This document shows, piece after piece, positions 41,180 through 47,081 of a stretch of DNA of 47,081 bases. Numbering within the stretch: the stretch's first letter is position 1; every line of letters begins with the position of its first letter. The stretch is from Bryobacterales bacterium (lineage in GTDB: Bacteria; Acidobacteriota; Terriglobia; Bryobacterales; Bryobacteraceae): NCBI GenBank assembly GCA_003163855.1, contig PLRJ01000227.1, positions 12,805 to 59,885 on the forward strand. Reading direction: 5' to 3'. Position numbers and translations under genes: made by a program. The notes below the pieces were generated by a model. It worked only from the letters and a program-made list of their open reading frames with translations. It had not been told where the DNA came from and searched no databases.

Positions 41180-42640
41180 ATGCATCTGCTACGCGTCTTA
41201 CTGCTGGCATCTCTTACTTCGCTCTGGGCGGCAGCGCAAAATCCGGTGGAGGCTGCCCATCAATGGCGCGTTCAGCACCAACCTGAAATTTTGCAGGGCT
41301 TTACCGATCTGCTTCGGATTCCCAACGTCGCCGCCGATCCAACGAACTTGTCGCGCAATGCTGACACTCTGGTGGCGATGCTTCGCCAGCGGCATTTCGA
41401 TACGCGCTTACTAACGATGCCGGGCGTGCCGCCGGTCGTATTCGGCGAACACCTCACCCCTGGCGCGCTCCACACCATCGTTTTTTATGCCCATTACGAC
41501 GGCCAGCCCATTACGCCGTCTGAATGGAAAACGCCGCCGTTTGAGCCCACTTTGCGCGATGTTGACGGAGAAAAGCGGATCTACGCGCGCTCGGCCGGCG
41601 ACGACAAAGCCGCCATTTACGCACAACTTGTAGCACTGGACGCATTAGAGGCTGACAAAATCCCGTTCCGCGCCAACATCCGCTTTGTCTGGGAGGGCGA
41701 AGAGGAGGCCGGTTCGCCGCATCTTGAACAAATCCTGAGCGCCAACCACGACCTGGTGCATGGCGACGTTTGGCTCATCTGCGATGGGCCGGTGGATCAA
41801 AGCCGCAAACAGACGCTGGTATTCGGCGCGCGCGGCGACACGCATCTTGAAATCACCGTCTACGGACCAAACCACGGGCTGCATAGCGGTCATTACGGCA
41901 ACTGGGCTCCCAATCCTGCCATGATGCTGGCGCAGCTTCTGGCTGGCATGAAAGACGAACAGGGTCACGTGCTGATTCCGCATTTCTACGACGGTATTGA
42001 ACCCCTTGGCCCGCTGGAAAAGAAAGCGCTGGCGCTTGCTCCTGTGAATGACGATCGCCTCCGTCAGGAACTTTCGCTTGGCCACGTGGATGGCGGCGGC
42101 CAGCATCTGCTGGACCTGCTCAATTTGCCCAGCCTTAACGTCAACGGCCTGTCCTCCGGCCAAACCGGAGCACACGCCAACAACGTGATTCCTCCCACAG
42201 CGACGGCCGACCTGGACCTGCGCCTGGTCGTTGGTATCGACTGGCAGCAGCAGCAAAACCGGGTCATCGATTACATCCGCTCACAAGGCTACTTCGTGGT
42301 TGATACGCCGCCTGGCGCGGACGTCCTGCTGCAGCACTCCAAAGTTGCGCTGGTTAAGAAAGATACCGTAGGCTACAACGCTGTGCGCACGCCTATGGAT
42401 CTGCCCATAGCCGAAGAGGTTCTTACCGCCGTGCAAAATGCCAGAGGGCCGGTCATTGAGTGGCCGACCATGGGCGGCAGCGTTCCGCTGGGAGCGATGG
42501 AACGCGCCGCCGGGACGCGCACCATCACCGTGCCGATTGCCAACCACGACGACAACCAGCATGCCGCTAATGAGAATCTGCGGCTGCAGAATTTATGGGA
42601 TGGCATCGAAACTATGGCGTCGCTGCTGTATATGCGCTGA
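41180..42640 (+). CDS. Secreted M20-family dipeptidase (CNDP/ArgE-like)
   Basis: The 486-residue zinc hydrolase starts with a Sec signal peptide (MHLLRVLLLASLTSLWAAA). The two-metal site of the M20 family is complete: HYDGQP, SAGDDKAA with the bridging Asp, the catalytic EGEEEAGS, ICDGP, and a late His in PIANHDDNQHAANE. The dimerisation domain contains LHSGHYGNWAPNP. It probably removes C-terminal residues from dipeptides or cleaves N-acyl groups outside the cytoplasm. It is unrelated in close family to the AbgB-like M20 protein at 6706, which uses a Cys-His metal motif. It converges with the aldo/keto reductase gene, the stops being 2 bp apart. Confidence 0.92.
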   Translation: MHLLRVLLLASLTSLWAAAQNPVEAAHQWRVQHQPEILQGFTDLLRIPNVAADPTNLSRNADTLVAMLRQRHFDTRLLTMPGVPPVVFGEHLTPGALHTIVFYAHYDGQPITPSEWKTPPFEPTLRDVDGEKRIYARSAGDDKAAIYAQLVALDALEADKIPFRANIRFVWEGEEEAGSPHLEQILSANHDLVHGDVWLICDGPVDQSRKQTLVFGARGDTHLEITVYGPNHGLHSGHYGNWAPNPAMMLAQLLAGMKDEQGHVLIPHFYDGIEPLGPLEKKALALAPVNDDRLRQELSLGHVDGGGQHLLDLLNLPSLNVNGLSSGQTGAHANNVIPPTATADLDLRLVVGIDWQQQQNRVIDYIRSQGYFVVDTPPGADVLLQHSKVALVKKDTVGYNAVRTPMDLPIAEEVLTAVQNARGPVIEWPTMGGSVPLGAMERAAGTRTITVPIANHDDNQHAANENLRLQNLWDGIETMASLLYMR

Positions 42641-42642
42641 AG

Positions 42643-43680
42643 TCAAAAGCGCGGCACGTCGGCCAGGCGGTTCGCATTCTGCACGGGAATCATCCAACCC
42701 GGATACTCGGGCGGCAGCGCGCTCACTTCGTCCAGTTTTTTCATCTCCGACGCATCCAATTTCAACTCAGCCGCCGCCAGATTGTCGTTCAGCTGGTCCA
42801 AGCGCTTCGCCCCGATAATCACCGAAGTCACAAACGGCTTAGCCAAAACCCAAGCCAAAGCTAGCGTCGCCACCGAGACGCCGCGTTCTTTTGCCATGGG
42901 AATCAACACGTCCAGAATCTTCCAGGTCCGCTCCTTATCCACAATCGGAAAGTCGAAGCCGGAGCGGCGCGAACCTTCCGGCTTCTGATTCTCGCGCGTG
43001 AATTTCCCAGATAAAAGGCCGCCTGCCAGCGGACTCCAAACCAGCAGACCTGTCTTCTGGTCTTCCAGCAGCGGCACAATTTCGCGTTCCAAATCGCGCC
43101 CGGCAATCGAATAGTAAGCCTGTAGCGTGTCGTACTTTACGAGATTCTTGTGTTCAGAAATCCCCAGCGCTTTCATAAGACGCCACGCCTGCCAATTGGA
43201 GCAGCCGACGTAGCGAACTTTGCCCTGCCGCACCAGCGTGTCCAAAGCTCGCAGCGTTTCCTCAATAGGCGTATATAAATCAGTGGCGTGGATCTGGTAG
43301 AGATCCACGTAATCCATTTGCAAGCGGCGCAGCGAACCATCAATCGCATCCATAAGGTGACCGCGTGACGCGCCGACGTCGTTCTTCCCGGGACCCATCC
43401 GCCCGTAAGCCTTTGTAGCTATGACAATATCCTTGCGGGCGATGTTCAGATTCTTGAGAGACTGGCCGAGAATCCGCTCCGAGTGACCTTCCGAGTAAAC
43501 ATCCGCGGTATCAATGAAGTTAACGCCGCTTTCGACCGACGTCTTTATCAGTTCGTCGGCACCTGCCTGATCCACTTGGCCGACGGCTTTCCAGAAACCT
43601 TCACCGCCAGAGAAGGTCATGGTACCGAGGCAGATTTCGGACACCAACAGTCCTGTATTTCCTAAATTTTTGTAACGCAT
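42643..43680 (-). CDS. Aldo/keto reductase
   Basis: This is a 345-residue NADPH-dependent TIM-barrel oxidoreductase. The AKR catalytic tetrad region is visible: FIDTADVYSEGHSE (Asp, Tyr), VIATKAYG (Lys) and DLYQIHATD (His). NADP-binding signatures are also present: VRYVGCSNW, WSPLAGGLLSGKF and VIIGAKRLDQLNDNLAA. It belongs to the YajO/Tas-like group acting on small aldehydes or ketones; the substrate is unknown. I chose ATG 43680 over an adjacent in-frame TTG. It follows the unknown 208-residue gene by 36 bp on the same strand. Confidence 0.93.
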   Translation of the reverse strand: MRYKNLGNTGLLVSEICLGTMTFSGGEGFWKAVGQVDQAGADELIKTSVESGVNFIDTADVYSEGHSERILGQSLKNLNIARKDIVIATKAYGRMGPGKNDVGASRGHLMDAIDGSLRRLQMDYVDLYQIHATDLYTPIEETLRALDTLVRQGKVRYVGCSNWQAWRLMKALGISEHKNLVKYDTLQAYYSIAGRDLEREIVPLLEDQKTGLLVWSPLAGGLLSGKFTRENQKPEGSRRSGFDFPIVDKERTWKILDVLIPMAKERGVSVATLALAWVLAKPFVTSVIIGAKRLDQLNDNLAAAELKLDASEMKKLDEVSALPPEYPGWMIPVQNANRLADVPRF

Positions 43681-43716
43681 CAAGTATTGGACTGATGCGC
43701 CGGGCGGAAGTTGCGG

Positions 43717-44343
43717 CTACTTCGAAGGCGATTCCTGGCCGTTATCGTTGCTCCAGCTTTGTTCCAGCATCAAAGCATACTCACCAGAAGCATACAGGTC
43801 GAAGGTGAACTCGTCGGCTCGAGGACGGTCGAATACCCAATCGCGTAAGCGCTGCTCGTACCATTGGTCCAGATGACGGTGATACCGCCGTAGGAAGTCC
43901 GGGGCGAAATCCTGCGCTTTGGGCATTTCGTTGAACACCGCATGCAGACCGATGGAGCGCCTGAAGAGAGCGCAGAAATCCAGCACTCCCCAGCCCTCCA
44001 GTTTCAGCCGGACGTGGGCGGGAACATGCTGCACCAGTAGTACCGCGAAAGTTTCCGCACGCATCTTGCGATCTTCATATCCGCCATTAAGCGTCAGGGT
44101 CTCTAAACACTGCTCCGTCCAGCGGGTAACATCTTTGCCGATGTAGTAGAGCATACGCAGTTCGGCATACCGGCCGCGCAACAGTTGACGGTCTAAATCG
44201 AGCGATGGCGTTTCGTCGCGCGGCAAAAAGCCTTGTAAAGCCAGGCTTGCTCGCGAACTTTCCATCAGCACCGAAGTGTCCTCAGGCGTCGAGAATGGAT
44301 GCAGGATAAGAGGCGGGAGCCGGAATGCCATGGCGCTTTTCAT
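43717..44343 (-). CDS. Hypothetical helical protein
   Basis: The 208-residue product has no signal peptide or membrane helix and I recognise no family. It is mainly helical: RYAELRMLYYIGKDVTRWTEQCLETL, a segment HVPAHVRLKLEGWGVLDFCALFRRSIGLHA, and a C-terminal FLRRYHRHLDQWYEQRLRDWVFDRP rich in Arg, Tyr and Trp. ATG 44343 (with GGAAAA just upstream) is preferred over a TTG at 44367. It sits between the DsbA-like gene and the aldo/keto reductase in the same direction; a perfect inverted repeat lies 48-73 bp upstream of its start. Confidence 0.7.
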   Translation of the reverse strand: MKSAMAFRLPPLILHPFSTPEDTSVLMESSRASLALQGFLPRDETPSLDLDRQLLRGRYAELRMLYYIGKDVTRWTEQCLETLTLNGGYEDRKMRAETFAVLLVQHVPAHVRLKLEGWGVLDFCALFRRSIGLHAVFNEMPKAQDFAPDFLRRYHRHLDQWYEQRLRDWVFDRPRADEFTFDLYASGEYALMLEQSWSNDNGQESPSK

Positions 44344-44390
44344 CAGATTTTCCGAAGTTGCTATCAAGACGTTTACCTACTAAAAGCCAC

Positions 44391-44416
44391 CAGGTGTTGT
44401 TTACGCAAAACACCTG
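44391..44416. repeat. Inverted repeat, 8-bp perfect arms with 10-nt spacer
   Basis: CAGGTGTT (44391-44398) is mirrored by AACACCTG (44409-44416). It lies between the DsbA-like gene (ends 44497) and the unknown gene (starts 44343). A hairpin terminator for the DsbA-like transcript is possible, though only a short TTTT follows on the minus strand. An operator for the downstream gene is the alternative. Confidence 0.5.
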
Positions 44417-44496
44417 CAATTTCTCTATCGGCATTAATTCCCAAACAACTAGCCCTAGTGTGGCCGGATTCTCAACTACGCGCAATACCACCCAGC

Positions 44497-45420
44497 CTAT
44501 TTCTTGCCTATTACCGGAACAGTTACCTGACAGCAGTCCGCCTTCTTTCCATCAGGAATTGAAGCCGGACGGTGCAACTCCAACTGTATGACCGTATCGA
44601 GCGAGGGCCAGGGAAGCGCTCCCGGTACCATGCGGCCGTTAATAAAGAATGTCGGCGTTTGCGAGACTTGCAACTGCCTTCCCGCCGCAAGATTCGCTTC
44701 TATGGCCGCCGCATCCTCGTGTGTGTCCATGCACGTTTGAAGTTTGGCAACGTCCAGATTTTGGTCTTTTGCGAAGCCGAGTACCTTCTCGCGCAGATTG
44801 TCCTTCTTTACCTCCGCCTGGTGTTGGAAAATCCAATCGTGGAATGCCCAGAAAGCAGCAGGATTCTGATCTCCCACACAGTGGGACGCTTCCGCAGCCG
44901 CGCGCGCCCAGGGATGCAGACTATCTATCGGAAAGTCGACAAACAGAACACGCACATCCTTCGGATATTTCTGAGCCACGTTGTCCCGCACCACCTTAGC
45001 GAACTCCCTGCAATAGGGGCATTGGAAGTCGCTAAAGATCACCAACTTCACCTTTGCATCTTCAGGTCCAAACCCGTAACCGCTATCGGGCATATGCGAC
45101 AACGACTCGGCGAAAGGGGACATCTTCAAATCCCAAAGCGACCCGTTGACCAACTTCTGTCCGTCGGCTGTCAAGTAGTAGACGCGATCCAGTTTCCCGC
45201 CCGCGTCGGTCGTCAAATGTAGCGTCAAGCGATAAAAGCCGGGGTAAGGACTCGGTACCGGCTCGTCGAACTTGAAGTGGACGTCCTGCGTAAAACCTTC
45301 GGCGTACCGCAAATACTGTTCCAACTGCGCTTTGTCCAGCACAGGAACGGGCGGAGCTGTTACGGCAGCCACCATCGGCGGCACGAAAACAGCCGCCAAA
45401 GCTAGCCAGTTAATCCGCAT
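44497..45420 (-). CDS. DsbA-like periplasmic thiol-disulfide oxidoreductase
   Basis: This is a 307-residue exported protein: the signal peptide (~1-22) is followed by a ~100-residue N-terminal domain (FDEPVPSPYPGFYRLTLHLTT), then a DsbA-type thioredoxin domain. The active site is CPYC in SDFQCPYCREFAK, the alpha-helical insert contains the AAAEASHC and FWAFHDWIFQ segments usual for DsbA_4/thioredoxin_4 proteins, and the cis-Pro loop is SQTPTFFINGR. It should form or reshuffle disulfides in exported proteins. A ribosome site GAAGGA sits 5 nt before ATG 45420, and no partner DsbB/VKOR gene is in the window. Confidence 0.92.
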   Translation of the reverse strand: MRINWLALAAVFVPPMVAAVTAPPVPVLDKAQLEQYLRYAEGFTQDVHFKFDEPVPSPYPGFYRLTLHLTTDAGGKLDRVYYLTADGQKLVNGSLWDLKMSPFAESLSHMPDSGYGFGPEDAKVKLVIFSDFQCPYCREFAKVVRDNVAQKYPKDVRVLFVDFPIDSLHPWARAAAEASHCVGDQNPAAFWAFHDWIFQHQAEVKKDNLREKVLGFAKDQNLDVAKLQTCMDTHEDAAAIEANLAAGRQLQVSQTPTFFINGRMVPGALPWPSLDTVIQLELHRPASIPDGKKADCCQVTVPVIGKK

Positions 45421-45532
45421 ATTCGTCCTTCAGTGTACACGCCGCACTACAGTTAGAACGTGGGCAGCGCACGTCGCAACGGCTGGGCGTTTACGGCCCC
45501 TGACAACCACGCGCCGCCAGGGCTGCCCGCTC

Positions 45533-45538
45533 TATACT
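45533..45538 (+). promoter_or_regulatory. -10 box immediately before the glycosyltransferase start
   Basis: TATACT (five of six consensus bases) lies 5 nt before the TTG start codon at 45544. The start site would fall on or beside the TTG, as in leaderless genes. AGGAA between them is too close to act as a ribosome site. Confidence 0.45.
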
Positions 45539-45543
45539 AGGAA

Positions 45544-47037
45544 TTGTCCCTCCTCCGCCGTTATCTGCCTCTCGCCACGTTGTTTCTTTCCATCGTCAGT
45601 CTCTACCTCTATAACCTTGACGGAGTAGGGGTGCTACTCCCAGATGAACCTCGCTATGCAGCCATAGGAAGGGCCATGTCTCAGACCGGCGATTGGATAA
45701 CCCCGCATCTTTGGGGGCAGCCCTGGTTCGAAAAACCGCCGCTGCTTTACTGGATGACCGCTACCGCTACGTCGCTCGGTCTCGGTCCTGAGATGTCGGC
45801 CCGCTTGCCGGTCGCGCTCCTCAGCCTGGCTTTTCTTGTCGTTTCCTTCTTGCTGGCGTCCGTCTCCTTTGGCGGATTCGCCGCGGCCGTCTCAAGTCTC
45901 CTGCTCGCTACCAGCGCCTCCTGGATTGTTTTTAGCAGTCTCTCGCTAACAGATATTCCACTAGCCTGCTTCTTTTCCCTCGCTATCCTTGTCCTGCTGC
46001 CCATGTTGCGGCCGGGTGCTTCCTCGTCCCGTTGGCGCTGGTTATTCTGTGGCTTTTTTTTAGGATCGGCAGTTCTGGCCAAGGGTCTGGTGCCGCTGGT
46101 TCTTATTCTTCCGGTAGCCTTGTTCTTCCGGCGTTTCTGGCATCACTGGTGGATTGCTGCCGCTGCGTTTTGCGTAACAGCCATCCCCTGGTATCTTGCC
46201 GTGTACGCTCGCAACGGCTGGCCCTTTGTGCAGGAGTTCTTTCTCAAGCACCATCTGGAGCGCCTCTATTCAAAGTCGCTTCAACATGTCCAGCCTTGGT
46301 ACTTTTACTTTCCAATTCTGCTGGGCGCTGTTTTCCCCTGGACGCCTCTGTTGGGCTTGCTTGCGCGCATCCCCCATTGGGATCAGCGCCGCGTTTTCCT
46401 CCTAACCACCGTCGTCTTTGGATTCGCTTTCTTCAGCCTGTCGTTGAATAAACTGCCAGGCTATTTGTTGCCCTTGCTGCCGGCGATCTTTGTGCTAATC
46501 GGGTCCTATTTTGAAGGCGCTCATCACTTTCCTCTGCGGAAGGTCTGGCTCTTTCCCTGCGCCGTTCTAATTGCAACCATTCCCCTGATGGCGCAGGCTC
46601 TGCCGGTCTTGCTCAGTGCCGGCCGCCTGATCGCGCTTAATCCTTTCAGCGCCGCCTCACCCACCGTTATTTTCTACATTGCGGCGCCCTTGGCTATCGT
46701 CATCCTCGCGCGCCGTTCCTGGGCCGGCAGTTTGCTGATTCTGTGCGTGGTACTGGCGGCATTTTTCCTCAAACTAACCACCTATCCACTGCTCGACCGG
46801 CGCGTTTCTGCGCGCGTCTTCTGGCGCGAACAAATTGAACCCATCCGAAACCAGGTTTGCGAAGAATGGATCAAACGCGATTGGGTCTATGGCCTCAGCT
46901 TCTATCGCGGCGCGCTGATTCCTTCGTGCTACAACGCCACGTTTCGCTACCATCTGATGCCCAAACCGCGCGACCTGCCCACCATCCGGGACGTGCAGGA
47001 GCGCCAAGGGCACGAGGCCGAGCCGCTGAACAGGTGA
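45544..47037 (+). CDS. ArnT/PMT-type (GT39/GT83) polyprenyl-linked membrane glycosyltransferase
   Basis: The 497-residue protein has about 11-13 transmembrane helices. The first periplasmic loop carries the catalytic-type LPDEPRYAAIGRAM (conserved Asp-Glu and Arg), followed by PWFEKPPLLYWM, FSSLSLTDIPLACF and the KLPGYLLPLLPA segment, all typical of ArnT-like enzymes. Such enzymes move a sugar from an undecaprenyl carrier to lipid A, protein or another envelope acceptor at the outer face of the inner membrane. The C-terminal soluble domain is short. TTG 45544 is the first in-frame start, behind a TATACT box. The stop overlaps a possible GTG of the next gene (GTGA at 47034-47037). Confidence 0.9.
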   Translation: MSLLRRYLPLATLFLSIVSLYLYNLDGVGVLLPDEPRYAAIGRAMSQTGDWITPHLWGQPWFEKPPLLYWMTATATSLGLGPEMSARLPVALLSLAFLVVSFLLASVSFGGFAAAVSSLLLATSASWIVFSSLSLTDIPLACFFSLAILVLLPMLRPGASSSRWRWLFCGFFLGSAVLAKGLVPLVLILPVALFFRRFWHHWWIAAAAFCVTAIPWYLAVYARNGWPFVQEFFLKHHLERLYSKSLQHVQPWYFYFPILLGAVFPWTPLLGLLARIPHWDQRRVFLLTTVVFGFAFFSLSLNKLPGYLLPLLPAIFVLIGSYFEGAHHFPLRKVWLFPCAVLIATIPLMAQALPVLLSAGRLIALNPFSAASPTVIFYIAAPLAIVILARRSWAGSLLILCVVLAAFFLKLTTYPLLDRRVSARVFWREQIEPIRNQVCEEWIKRDWVYGLSFYRGALIPSCYNATFRYHLMPKPRDLPTIRDVQERQGHEAEPLNR

Positions 47038-47081
47038 AGAACCCGTTTACAGAGGCGGCCTCGGCGTGCCCGTTTTGCGCG
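47034..47081 (+). CDS. Start of a further gene (partial, 16 codons)
   Basis: A GTG at 47034 overlaps the glycosyltransferase stop as GTGA and opens a frame to the window end beginning MKNPFTEAASACPFCA. The CPFC pair could be a redox or metal site. Too little is present to assign a family, and the start is inferred from the coupling pattern common in this window. Confidence 0.35.
   Translation, partial: MKNPFTEAASACPFCA

Noticed and set aside
41645-42256. 203-codon minus-strand frame inside the M20 dipeptidase
   Set aside because: It is antisense to conserved metal-binding motifs of the plus-strand gene and has no family features.

Overview
The window looks like a chromosomal segment of an Acidobacteriota genome, most likely Bryobacterales/Solibacter-like. 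This rests on gene content: two very large Oar-type TonB-dependent receptors with carboxypeptidase-regulatory N-termini, a VWFA-related protein of the acidobacterial type (TIGR03436), a CRTAC1-type FG-GAP/ASPIC protein fused to TPRs, an acidobacterial Gly/Met-rich secreted protein and an S46-type peptidase homologue. No transposase, integrase, phage gene or CRISPR array was seen. Genes are packed tightly: many same-strand neighbours overlap by 1-4 bp, and five convergent pairs overlap at their stop codons or lie within 2 bp of each other.

Layout. 1-1697: end of a RhaT-like sugar/proton symporter, translationally coupled to a fused NanE-NanK (ManNAc) enzyme. 2021-2095: tRNA-Asn on the minus strand. 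2223-6327: valS, birA and an unknown coiled-coil protein in one coupled operon, followed by a MmcQ/YjbR protein. 6706-9529: a secreted M20 amidohydrolase divergent from a LarA/DUF2088 protein. 9533-12159: a DNA-repair pair, a TIGR03916 radical SAM protein coupled to a TIGR03915-UdgX fusion. 12152-12970: SirB1-like protein. 13145-16594: TonB receptor.

16597-25694 is a four-gene minus-strand operon and the most unusual part of the window. It encodes a GalU-like protein that has lost its nucleotide-binding signature, a ~1,107-residue fusion of a fucokinase-type GHMP kinase (N-terminal) with a UDPGP-type pyrophosphorylase (C-terminal), a Tat-exported FG-GAP/ASPIC protein carrying a thioredoxin-like domain without CxxC plus TPRs, and a second TPR protein. 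The fusion has the reverse domain order of known FKP/FKGP enzymes. It is my main candidate for an undescribed system.

25748-34163 (plus strand): an MsbA-type ABC exporter, a Gly/Met-rich secreted protein, a Gly-rich TonB receptor that seems to lack a normal plug, and a VWFA protein. 34160-41042 (minus strand): an assimilatory nitrate-to-nitrite-to-ammonium operon, nasA - small unknown gene - nirB, with an S46 peptidase homologue 11 bp downstream whose predicted nucleophile serine is alanine. 41180-47081: a secreted M20 dipeptidase, an aldo/keto reductase, an unknown protein, a DsbA-like thiol oxidoreductase, an ArnT/PMT-type membrane glycosyltransferase and the first codons of another gene.

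Several genes have a TAnnnT-type -10 element 5-6 nt before the start codon and no Shine-Dalgarno sequence, suggesting leaderless transcripts. Functions are inferred from motifs recognised by eye; no database search was possible.
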